From NCBI GenBank assembly GCA_021847575.1, contig JAJZQO010000006.1, forward strand, positions 1 through 64,000: DNA of 64,000 nt, read 5' to 3'. This stretch comes from Bacillota bacterium. GTDB lineage: Bacteria > Bacillota > Sulfobacillia > JAJZYS01 > JAJYTV01. The notes below the pieces were generated by a model, which was not told the DNA's origin, ran no database searches, and worked only from the letters and a program-made list of their open reading frames with translations. Numbering within the stretch: the stretch's first letter is position 1; the number at the start of each line of letters is the position of its first letter. Both the position numbers and the translations under genes were made by a program. Below, piece after piece: positions 36,329 to 44,638 of the stretch.

Positions 36329-36361
36329 GCCGGCACCGGGAACAGAGTTCCTGGTGCCGGC
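36329..36361. terminator. Strong hairpin in the gap between recombinase and spoIIQ-like gene
   Basis: GCCGGCACC g GGAAC aga GTTCC t GGTGCCGGC. Confidence 0.5.
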
Positions 36362-36461
36362 TTCGTCGTTCGGCAGCTGCTTCTTTCCCCGTGCGCAAGC
36401 GTCTGGACGGTCGTGGTCCCCTGCCAGGCAAAACACCGCTGCACGGGCGGAACCGCGAGAC

Positions 36462-36496
36462 CAAGCACCGGCGCCCGCAACGGGCGCCGGTGCTTG
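36462..36496. repeat. Perfect 16-bp inverted repeat with 3-nt loop
   Basis: CAAGCACCGGCGCCCG CAA CGGGCGCCGGTGCTTG. Confidence 0.7.
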
Positions 36497-36596
36497 CCTT
36501 GCAGATAACCGGGCGGCGTCAAGCGCCCGCTTCCAGATGTGGTCCTTCACCGCATCCGGCCCCTTCCTCGGCATCATTCGCGCAATACTTATGCGC

Positions 36597-37415
36597 TCAA
36601 CTGTGCCGCGATGCGCCTGCCGTCGCGGCAGGTAACAGACTGGCGGGATCGATGGGCTGTCCCGCGCGCCTGATCGAAAAGCCGAGTTTTACGCCGCCGG
36701 CACCTGCCTGGGGCATCGTGCCGATCATCGTTCCCTGCCCGACTGTGCTTCCCACCGCGAGGGACGTCGCAGCGAGACCCGTGTAGGTTGTGACGACGCT
36801 CTGGGGTGACGTCACGACGATCGTGAAGCCGCCGGATGCCTCGCGTTCCACCGCGGCGACGGCGCCTGGCAGCGCGGCGCGCACCGCCGCGCCAGGAGTC
36901 GCGGCGATCTCGAGACCCGTGTGGTAGAACCAGTAGCGACCGGTAGGATCAAAGACCCAGCCATAGCCCATCGCCACGCGTCCCTGAAGCGGCCAAACGG
37001 CGGTTGCCGGCAGTGTGGGCGTGGCGGGGATGGTGGGTGCGTGGGCTGGCGATACCGTGCCCGAGCCGGTGACGCCAGACTTGGCAGGGGCGGTTGGCCC
37101 GCTCGCGGAACCCGTTCCGTCGGGCGTGGGCTGCACCGCCATGGCCTGAGCCTCGGCGGCCCCCCGCTCAGCCGCCAGCATGCGCGTGCGCCCGAAGTCG
37201 CCGGAAAGCCGAACAGGTGTCTCGGGTGCCGCATTGCCGTTCGATAGGATGGTTACGGCGGCGATGAGCACGACGAGCGCCCCCGCGCTCCAAAGCATTG
37301 GCTCTTGCCGCAGGGAGTCGCGAGCCCTGCGCGGAGCCAGGTAAACCCAGCGTCGGAAACCTGCTAGCCGACGATGCAAGTCCAAGGTCTGCGCCCGAAA
37401 AAGTGGGCGACACAC
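36597..37415 (-). CDS. M23 family peptidase-like protein, SpoIIQ-type (single TM)
   Basis: TM segment MLWSAGALVVLIAAVTIL, WPLQGRVAMGYGWVFDPTGRYWFYHTGLEIAATPGAAVRAALPGAVAAVEREASGGFTIVV; neighbourhood of spoIIID/mbl. Confidence 0.78.
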   Translation of the reverse strand: MCRPLFRAQTLDLHRRLAGFRRWVYLAPRRARDSLRQEPMLWSAGALVVLIAAVTILSNGNAAPETPVRLSGDFGRTRMLAAERGAAEAQAMAVQPTPDGTGSASGPTAPAKSGVTGSGTVSPAHAPTIPATPTLPATAVWPLQGRVAMGYGWVFDPTGRYWFYHTGLEIAATPGAAVRAALPGAVAAVEREASGGFTIVVTSPQSVVTTYTGLAATSLAVGSTVGQGTMIGTMPQAGAGGVKLGFSIRRAGQPIDPASLLPAATAGASRHS

Positions 37416-37533
37416 CTCCCTTCGCCGCTATTCTTTGCCGTGGCCGCCAGACACAAACGCGGAAGGCCACCACGCCCCGATCTGCTATAGTGGCTTCGTC
37501 AAACAAAGGGCTGGCTTGAGGAGGAAGGCAAGG

Positions 37534-38307
37534 ATGGCTTTGCTGCAGGAGCGCCGGGGATCGGTGGCGATCTTGACGTTCAACAGGCCCGAGTCGCTGA
37601 ACGCTCTCAATCAGGAAGCTTTGCGGGAGTTCGAGCAGGCCGTCGATGCGATCGAGCACGACGACGAAGTCGGTGCCATGGTGCTAACCGGGGCCGGTGA
37701 TCGCGCCTTCGTGGCCGGGGCGGACATCAGTCAGTTCACCCATCTCGACCTGTGGACGTCCGGCGCCTTCGCGGAGCGCACCCTTGCGCTCTTCCGCCGC
37801 ATCGAAGTCTCGCCCAAGCCTTCGATTGTCGCCGTGAACGGCTTCTGCCTCGGCGGCGGCGTCGAGCTTTCGCTCAGCTGCGACATCCGGCTCGCGTCGG
37901 AGAACGCCAAGTTCGGTCAGCCGGAGATCAACCTCGGCATCATCCCTGGTTGGGGCGGCACGCAGCGCCTGCAACGCGTGGTTGGCCCGGGCTGGGCCAG
38001 GCAGATGATCCTGAGCGGCGAGATGGTCGATGCCCAGACGGCCTTGCGCATCGGCCTCGTCAACGAGGTGCTGCCCCGCGAGCTATTGCTGGATCGGGCC
38101 GTGGCGCTCGCGGAGCGCATTGGCGGACGGGCGCGCAAGGCCGTGGCGCTGGCGAAGCAAGCCATCCTGCGCGGCCAGGGTATGCCTTTGGAGGACGGCC
38201 TCAAGTACGAGACGGCCATGTGGCAGCTCGCCTTCGAAACCGAGGACTGCAAGGAGGGCGTCGCGGCCTTCCTTGAGAAGCGCGAGGCGAAGTTCAAGGG
38301 GCGCTGA
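37534..38307 (+). CDS. Enoyl-CoA hydratase/isomerase family protein
   Basis: MALLQERRGSVAILTFNRPESLNALNQEAL, AFVAGADISQF, AVNGFCLGGGVELSLSCDIRLASENAKFGQPEINLGIIPGWGGTQRL. Confidence 0.95.
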   Translation: MALLQERRGSVAILTFNRPESLNALNQEALREFEQAVDAIEHDDEVGAMVLTGAGDRAFVAGADISQFTHLDLWTSGAFAERTLALFRRIEVSPKPSIVAVNGFCLGGGVELSLSCDIRLASENAKFGQPEINLGIIPGWGGTQRLQRVVGPGWARQMILSGEMVDAQTALRIGLVNEVLPRELLLDRAVALAERIGGRARKAVALAKQAILRGQGMPLEDGLKYETAMWQLAFETEDCKEGVAAFLEKREAKFKGR

Positions 38308-38434
38308 GTCGGTAGGATCAGGCGCGCGGCTCTCGTGCCGCGCGCCTTTCGCTTTTTCCGCGCGCCCCGCAATCTCTTGTCGACCCCTTCCTTTTCCCGA
38401 GGGTCTGCGGGGAACGTCCCACCCGAGAATCCGG

Positions 38435-38462
38435 TTGACACCGGCAGGCTTCACACTATAGT
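38435..38462 (+). promoter_or_regulatory. Sigma-A-type promoter of liv cluster
   Basis: TTGACA (38435-38440), 16-bp spacer, TATAGT (38457-38462). Confidence 0.7.
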
Positions 38463-38468
38463 GGTATA

Positions 38469-38489
38469 TGACACATGACTCATGCGTCA
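38469..38489. promoter_or_regulatory. 21-bp near-perfect palindrome, candidate TetR-family operator
   Basis: TGACACATGA C TCATGCGTCA, 9/10 symmetric positions, immediately downstream of the -10 box. Confidence 0.6.
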
Positions 38490-38517
38490 GTTTCCTGAAT
38501 CGAGAGGAGGGTCCAGT

Positions 38518-39744
38518 TTGCGCGCTTCGCGTCTCCTCAAGCCTACCGTCCCGGTCGTCATGGCGGGCCTGCTGACCAGCACGTTCGGATCCGCGCTGGC
38601 CGTGCCGGCGCAAGCCGCGGCACCCATCAACATCGGCGTCGTGACCTCGATCTCGGGACCCCTGGCCGACTACGGCCAGCAGGAACTGCGCGGGCTCAAG
38701 CTGGGCATCGCCTACGCTACACACGGCACATGGAAGGTTGACGGCCGCAAGATCAACCTGATCGTGCGAGACGACACCGGCAATCCCGCTACCGCAGCCC
38801 AGGCGATGCGCGGACTCATCCTGCAAAACCACGTCGCGATGGTCCAGGGCCCGGCCGACAGCGCCGTGGCTATCCCCATGGAGCAGCTGGCCGGCCAGTA
38901 CAAGGTGCCGCTCGTGATCGACCCCGCGGCGGACGACGACCTGACCACGACCTACCTGAACCCGTACGTCTTCCGCACCGCCGTCAACACCTACATGTAC
39001 GCCAAGTCGTACGCGGAGTACCTGAACACGCACGGTGGCGCCCATGGTGTGACGTTCTACCAGTTCGCCCCCAACTACGTCTTCGGCACATCCAGCGTCA
39101 AGGACTGGAAGGCCGCGCTGTCATCGGCCGGCGCCACCAACAAGGGCGTAACCTACGCCCCCATCACCACGACCGACTTCACGAGCTACATCGACCACAT
39201 CCTCAGCATGAAGCCCTTGCCGAAGGTGCTCGTCGTTACCTGGGCGGGTGTCGGGGCCTTGACGCTGTTCCAGCAGATGGCCCAGGCCGGGCTGTACGGC
39301 AAGATGAACGTTATCGGCGCCATTGGCGGCTACAACGGACTCAAGGCGCTCGGCAAGACAGACGACGGCTACATCGGTGTGACCGACTACTACTACACGA
39401 TCCCGCACAACGCGGCCAACACCTACCTCACGCGGCAGTACGAGCAACTGTACAACAACCCTCCCGATCTGTTCGCGGGCACGTCGTTCGCAGCGGGCCA
39501 GGCGATCGTGCAGGCACTCGCCAAGGCCAAGGGCACCAACGCCCAGGCCCTGACGCGCGCGCTCTCGGGCATGACGATCCTCGGTCCGAAGGGACCCATC
39601 TACATCCGGCCCAAGGACCACCAGGCCATCCAGCCGATGTACGTCGTCAAGCTGGTCTGGAACGCGGGCGTGGGTTACTCGGTCCCGACTGCGATCATGA
39701 CCGTCTCGGCGCAGGAGAGCGCTCCGCCGCTGCCCAAGCGATGA
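38518..39744 (+). CDS. Branched-chain amino acid-type ABC transporter substrate-binding protein
   Basis: Signal peptide; INIGVVTSISGPLADYGQQELRGLKLGIAYA...IVRDDTGNPATAAQAMRGLI; TTG start with GGAGGG. Confidence 0.93.
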   Translation: MRASRLLKPTVPVVMAGLLTSTFGSALAVPAQAAAPINIGVVTSISGPLADYGQQELRGLKLGIAYATHGTWKVDGRKINLIVRDDTGNPATAAQAMRGLILQNHVAMVQGPADSAVAIPMEQLAGQYKVPLVIDPAADDDLTTTYLNPYVFRTAVNTYMYAKSYAEYLNTHGGAHGVTFYQFAPNYVFGTSSVKDWKAALSSAGATNKGVTYAPITTTDFTSYIDHILSMKPLPKVLVVTWAGVGALTLFQQMAQAGLYGKMNVIGAIGGYNGLKALGKTDDGYIGVTDYYYTIPHNAANTYLTRQYEQLYNNPPDLFAGTSFAAGQAIVQALAKAKGTNAQALTRALSGMTILGPKGPIYIRPKDHQAIQPMYVVKLVWNAGVGYSVPTAIMTVSAQESAPPLPKR

Positions 39745-40451
39745 GCGCGCAGCCGGTGCTGGAGGCAAGGGGCCTGTCACGCCACTTCCATGGTGTGATC
39801 GCCGTCGACGCGGTGGACCTGCGACTCGAGCAGGGCACCGTCCACGGCCTGATCGGCCCGAACGGCGCCGGCAAGACAACCCTGTTCAACCTTCTGACAG
39901 GACTCGTCCGCCCCACCCGCGGACGCGTCCTGCTGGAAGGGCGCGACATCACCGCCTGGAGCCCCGACAGACGTGCCAGATCGGGGCTCGGCCGCGTCTT
40001 CCAGCGCACACAGCTCTTCGCGACGCTGCCTGTGCGCGAGCACCTGAGGCTTGTGGATCCGCGCACTGGCGGGCAGGCCTGGATCGAGCCGTTCGGCCTC
40101 GGCCCATGGCTGGACCGCCTGCCCGCGACCCTGCCGCACGGTGTCGCCCGCAAGGTGGAACTGGCGAGTGCCCTCGCTGCCTCCGGGCAGGTCCTGCTCC
40201 TCGACGAGCCGGCCGCGGGTCTGACAGAAGAGGAGCGTCAGGACCTGGGCAGGCTGCTCAGGCTGGCCCTGACGCAGGGACGAACGCTTCTCGTCGTAGA
40301 ACATGACCTTGAGTGGGTCGTGGACCTGGCCGACAGGCTGACCGTTCTCGACTTCGGCAAGGTGATCGCACAGGGGCCGCCGCGCGAGGTGGCGGCCTCT
40401 CCCGCAGTTCGTCTTGCCTACCTTGGCGAGGAGGAGGCCGAACAGGCGTGA
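39741..40451 (+). CDS. ABC transporter ATP-binding protein, LivG-type
   Basis: GLIGPNGAGKTTLFNLLTGLVRPTRGRVLLEGRDI; ATGA overlap. Confidence 0.94.
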   Translation: MSAQPVLEARGLSRHFHGVIAVDAVDLRLEQGTVHGLIGPNGAGKTTLFNLLTGLVRPTRGRVLLEGRDITAWSPDRRARSGLGRVFQRTQLFATLPVREHLRLVDPRTGGQAWIEPFGLGPWLDRLPATLPHGVARKVELASALAASGQVLLLDEPAAGLTEEERQDLGRLLRLALTQGRTLLVVEHDLEWVVDLADRLTVLDFGKVIAQGPPREVAASPAVRLAYLGEEEAEQA

Positions 40452-41146
40452 CACTCCAGCTCTCAGCCCTGCAGGCCAGCCTCCAGGGAGCGCCTGTGCT
40501 GCACGCGGTGGATCTCGATGTGAAGCCCGGCCAGGTGCTCGCCCTTCTGGGACGCAACGGCGCGGGCAAGACGACTACCTTGCGGACGATCATGGGTCTT
40601 ACGCAGCAGACGGGTGGCCACGTGCGCCTCGACGGACGCGACCTTGGCGGGGCGCCAACCTGGCAGAGGGCGCGCATCGGCATCTACTTCGTACCGGAGG
40701 ACGGCGGCGTGTTCCAGGAGTTGAGCGTCCTCGAGAACCTCCGCCTCGCCGGTCGTGGCCAACCCGAACAGGTGCTCGGGGCGTTCCCGGAGCTGAAAGC
40801 CCTTTGGCACAGGCGCGCCGCCCTGCTGTCGGGTGGTGAGCGGAAGATCCTGGCCTTGGCCCGCGCCGCACTGTCCGGCAGCCGCTGGCTTCTGATCGAC
40901 GAACCGTCGCTCGGCCTCGCCCCCGCTGTCCTCCGCCGGCTTGGCCAGGCGATCGCGGCCCTGCGCGCCGAGGCGGGGGTGCTGCTCGTGGAGCAGAACC
41001 TGCGTTTCGCTCAGAGTGTCGCGGACGACTACGTGCTGATGCAGCGCGGCAGCACCGTGGACCAGGGACCGATCGAGGCCCTGCGCGAGAGCCCGTTCTT
41101 CGCGCAGGCCATGAGTTTCGGCAGCGGGGAGGGAGACAGCGCATGA
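40448..41146 (+). CDS. ABC transporter ATP-binding protein, LivF-type
   Basis: VLALLGRNGAGKTTTLRTIMGLTQQTGGHVRLDG; GTG start overlapping livG stop. Confidence 0.94.
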   Translation: MTLQLSALQASLQGAPVLHAVDLDVKPGQVLALLGRNGAGKTTTLRTIMGLTQQTGGHVRLDGRDLGGAPTWQRARIGIYFVPEDGGVFQELSVLENLRLAGRGQPEQVLGAFPELKALWHRRAALLSGGERKILALARAALSGSRWLLIDEPSLGLAPAVLRRLGQAIAALRAEAGVLLVEQNLRFAQSVADDYVLMQRGSTVDQGPIEALRESPFFAQAMSFGSGEGDSA

Positions 41147-42018
41147 TCGCAAACGTCGTGCTCGCCGGCATCTCCCTCGCAGCCTTCTACTTCGTGCTAT
41201 CTGCCGGCCTCTCGCTCGTGTTCGGCATCATGGGCGTGCTCAACTTCGCGAGCGCCGGCTATTTTCTCGTCGGGCTCTACGCCGCGTGGTACATGCTCGG
41301 GCACGGCAGCGGCTTCCTCGTGGCGGCCCTTGCAGCCGGCCTGATCTCCGGGGTCACCGCGCTGATCGTCGAGTTCGTCATGCTGCGCCCGCTCTACCGC
41401 AATCCCGGTGGGCAGCTGCTCACCACCCTCGGCGTCATGCTGATCCTCACAGAAGCCGTGAACTGGGTGTTCGGCCCGCAGATCCAGCAGGAGCCCATGC
41501 AGGGCCTCCTGGCGTCCACGTTGCCCGTAGGGGGACTCCCGTTTCCCGTCTACCGCCTGCTCTTGATCGCGTCGGGCCTCGTGATCTACCTGCTACTCGT
41601 CGCCCTCCTGCGCGGCACTTCGCTCGGACTCAAGGTGCGGGCAGGCGTGGAGAGCCAGACGCTCGCGGAGCTTTCCGGCATCCGCGTCCTGCCCCTGAGG
41701 AGCCTGGTGTATGCCCTCGGCGGCATCCTGGCCGGTTTCGCCGGGGCCCTCTACGGACCGTTCGGCGGCGTCTATCCCGGCGCAGGCACGGACACGCTGC
41801 TGCTCACCTTCATCGTCGTTGTCATCGGCGGACTCGGGTCCGTGGGAGGCACACTCGTCGCGAGCCTGATCATCGGTCTGGCGGAGGCGCTCGTAGGCTT
41901 CTACGCACCCAATCTCGCGCTCACAGTCAACGTCCTCGCCATGATCATCGTGCTGATCCTGAGACCGCAGGGCCTGCTCGGCCGTGCGCCGGGAAGGCGG
42001 GATACCCATGCCGCGTAA
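41143..42018 (+). CDS. Branched-chain amino acid-type ABC permease, LivH-type
   Basis: AAFYFVLSAGLSLVFGIMGVLNFASAGYFLVGLYAAW; ATGA overlap with preceding gene. Confidence 0.94.
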   Translation: MIANVVLAGISLAAFYFVLSAGLSLVFGIMGVLNFASAGYFLVGLYAAWYMLGHGSGFLVAALAAGLISGVTALIVEFVMLRPLYRNPGGQLLTTLGVMLILTEAVNWVFGPQIQQEPMQGLLASTLPVGGLPFPVYRLLLIASGLVIYLLLVALLRGTSLGLKVRAGVESQTLAELSGIRVLPLRSLVYALGGILAGFAGALYGPFGGVYPGAGTDTLLLTFIVVVIGGLGSVGGTLVASLIIGLAEALVGFYAPNLALTVNVLAMIIVLILRPQGLLGRAPGRRDTHAA

Positions 42019-43006
42019 CCGCCTTTGGCTGCCGCCGCTGGCGCTGCTTGCCATCCTCTATGTCGTCTGGCCGTGGCTCGGCGGCAGCCCCTTCCTTGTC
42101 AACCTCATCACAGGCGGAGTGATCTGGGGGATCTTCGCCGTCTCGTACGACCTCGTCCTCGGCTGGACCGGAGAGATCTCGTTCGGCCACGCGCTCTGGT
42201 TCGGCGCGGGCATCTACGGCGTCGCGCTGCTTGTCCAGGCGACCCACATCGACACGATGCTGGCCATCCTGATCGTGGCCGCGATCACCGCGCCGCTCTC
42301 GTTTCTGGTGCACATCATCAGCCTGCGCCTGCGCGGCGCCTACTTCGCGATGATCACGTTCGCCATCGCCGAGTTCGCCTATCTGCTCGTACAGAACGCC
42401 ACCGCCCTGACGGGCGGCACGAACGGTCTCACCGGCATCATGCTGAGTCCGTACTTCCTGGATCCAAACTTCCTCTACGCCATCCCGGCCGCTCTTCTGC
42501 TGATCTTCGTCCTGGGGCTGCGGGCCATCGGCCGAAGCCGCTCGGGCCGTATCGTGCACGCGGTTCGCGACAACCCGACGCGCGCCGCCCTCTTCGGCCA
42601 CAACGAAGTGCTGGTCAAGGGCATCACACTCTCCGCGTCATCCGCGCTCGCGGCCATAGCGGGTGGCCTCTACCTCGCCTACCAGGGCATGGCCTTCCCC
42701 GACGCGATGAGTTCCAACACTGGCTTCATGGTGCTGCTGATGGTGGTGATCGGCGGCGCCGACTCGATCTGGGGACCCGCTGTAGCAGGGATCGGGCTCT
42801 ACCTGCTCGAGAACTCGCTTACGTCCACAACGGCCCATTGGAGCCTGTGGCTCGGGGTCGTATACGTCCTCGTCGTCCGGTTCCTGCCCAACGGTCTCGG
42901 CGGACTCGGCCCGCGGCGCCTCTGGGCGCCGCGCGGTCAGACCGCCATACTGCATGAAGGAGCCGGTCAAAGCCGGACAAAAGTGAGGGAGTCCAACCTT
43001 GAGTAA
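42008..43006 (+). CDS. Branched-chain amino acid-type ABC permease, LivM-type
   Basis: YDLVLGWTGEISFGHALWFGAGIYGVALL, GRIVHAVRDNPTRAALFGHN. Confidence 0.94.
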   Translation: MPRNRLWLPPLALLAILYVVWPWLGGSPFLVNLITGGVIWGIFAVSYDLVLGWTGEISFGHALWFGAGIYGVALLVQATHIDTMLAILIVAAITAPLSFLVHIISLRLRGAYFAMITFAIAEFAYLLVQNATALTGGTNGLTGIMLSPYFLDPNFLYAIPAALLLIFVLGLRAIGRSRSGRIVHAVRDNPTRAALFGHNEVLVKGITLSASSALAAIAGGLYLAYQGMAFPDAMSSNTGFMVLLMVVIGGADSIWGPAVAGIGLYLLENSLTSTTAHWSLWLGVVYVLVVRFLPNGLGGLGPRRLWAPRGQTAILHEGAGQSRTKVRESNLE

Positions 43007-43628
43007 GGAAATGCGCGCCCGTCCCATGCCACTGACCGATCGCGGCCGCGAGACGCGGCAGCGCCTCCTGGACGCCGCGGAGTCCATTTTCGGCAGTATG
43101 GGCTTCCATGAGGCGTCCGTGACGCAGATCGTCGCGGCGGCCGGAGTCGGCCAGGGCACATTTTACCTGTATTTCGGCCAGAAGAAGGACATCTTCGTTG
43201 CCCTCGTCGACCACCTCGCCCACTCCCTGCGCCGCAGCCTCAACCGCGCTATCGCGGACAAGGGGACGCGCGAGGACGTGGAGTGGGCCGGCTTCAGGGC
43301 CTTCTTCGCCTTCGTCGCGCAGCACCCGATGCTCTACCGCATCGTGCGTCAGGCCGAGTTCGTCGACGAGGAGGCGTTCAGGGCCTACTACCGGACGTTA
43401 GCCCGCGGCTACCGGCGCGGCCTCGAGAAGGCCATGGCGGATGGCGAGTTCCGGGATCTGGACGCGGAGGCCTTGAGCTATGCCCTGATGGGCATAGCGG
43501 ACTTCGTCGGCATGCGCTATGTGCTGTGGCAGGACCCCGGCACGGTGCCGGATGAGGTGGTGGAAGCCCTGATGCGCTTCATCCTCGGCGGACTGCGCAC
43601 CGCAGACGGGAAAGGCACGCGCCCATGA
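42999..43628 (+). CDS. TetR-family transcriptional regulator
   Basis: RETRQRLLDAAESIFGSMGFHEASVTQIVAAAGVGQGTFYLYFGQKKDIF HTH. Confidence 0.95.
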   Translation: MSKEMRARPMPLTDRGRETRQRLLDAAESIFGSMGFHEASVTQIVAAAGVGQGTFYLYFGQKKDIFVALVDHLAHSLRRSLNRAIADKGTREDVEWAGFRAFFAFVAQHPMLYRIVRQAEFVDEEAFRAYYRTLARGYRRGLEKAMADGEFRDLDAEALSYALMGIADFVGMRYVLWQDPGTVPDEVVEALMRFILGGLRTADGKGTRP

Positions 43629-44626
43629 CATCCGAGGCCGGGCTCGTCGCCGTAGCCAGCTACTTGCCGCAAGGGCGCATGAATGCCGCCGAGATCGCCC
43701 TCGCTACGGGCCTGCCCGAGCAGGTGGTGCGGGAGAAGCTCGGCATCGTGCGCAAGGTGCAACCGGGGAATGAGGACGGCCCGCACCGCATGGCGGTGCT
43801 TGCGGCACAGCGGCTGATCAGGGAGCAGCAGCTCGATCCAATGCAGATCGATGTCATCATCTCGATCACCGAGGAGTACAAGGAGTACCCCGTCTGGACG
43901 ACCGGCATCGCCCTGCAGGAGGAGATCGGCGCGAGGCGCGCCTGGGCGTTCGATGTGGCTCAGCGCTGCGGGACTGGCGTACTCGCCCTCAAGCTGGCGC
44001 AGAGCCTGATCAGGTCCGATCCGGACGTGAACACGGTGCTGATTGCGGGCGGCTATCGCAATGTGGACCTCATCGACTACAAGAACCCGCGCGTGCGCTT
44101 CATGTACAACCTAGCGGCCGGCGGGGGCGCAGCGCTGGTGCGGCGGGGCGGACCAAACCCTCTGCTCGGCATGGCGATCCGCACCGACGGAAGCTTCAGC
44201 CGGGACGTCATCGCCCCTCGCGGCGGCGCGGGCTCGCCGCTCGGCGACTGGCCCGTGCCCTATCTTGAGGTGCCGGACCCTGCCGGCATGAAACAGCGCC
44301 TCGAGGAGCGGTCGATGAAGAACTTCCTCGCCGTCGTGGACGAGGCGTTGGGCCGCAGCGGCATGACGCGGCAGGACATCGGCTACCTCGCGATCCTGCA
44401 CATGAAGCGCAGCGCCCACCTCGGCGTCCTGCGGGAGCTCGGGCTGCGCGAGGACCAGTCGGTCTATCTCGAAGAATACGGGCATATCGGACAGATCGAC
44501 CAGATCCTCTCGACCGAACTGGCCATGCGCCAAGGCTTGCTCGCGGACGGCAAGGCGCTCGTCTGGGTCTCGGCCGGCATCGGCTACGCCTGGGATGCGG
44601 CAGTGATCCGCTGGGAGCGGGCCTGA
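43625..44626 (+). CDS. Beta-ketoacyl-ACP synthase III-like / HMG-CoA-synthase-like protein
   Basis: FDVAQRCGTGVLAL (active-site Cys), AILHMKRSAHLGVLRELGL (His), YLEEYGHIGQID; thiolase fold. Confidence 0.86.
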   Translation: MTSEAGLVAVASYLPQGRMNAAEIALATGLPEQVVREKLGIVRKVQPGNEDGPHRMAVLAAQRLIREQQLDPMQIDVIISITEEYKEYPVWTTGIALQEEIGARRAWAFDVAQRCGTGVLALKLAQSLIRSDPDVNTVLIAGGYRNVDLIDYKNPRVRFMYNLAAGGGAALVRRGGPNPLLGMAIRTDGSFSRDVIAPRGGAGSPLGDWPVPYLEVPDPAGMKQRLEERSMKNFLAVVDEALGRSGMTRQDIGYLAILHMKRSAHLGVLRELGLREDQSVYLEEYGHIGQIDQILSTELAMRQGLLADGKALVWVSAGIGYAWDAAVIRWERA

Positions 44627-44638
44627 CCATCGAAGGGG

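Noticed and set aside
35858-36577. 239-aa minus-strand ORF between recombinase and spoIIQ-like gene
   Set aside because: No domain, proline/arginine-rich, and interrupted by very strong inverted repeats; more likely non-coding.
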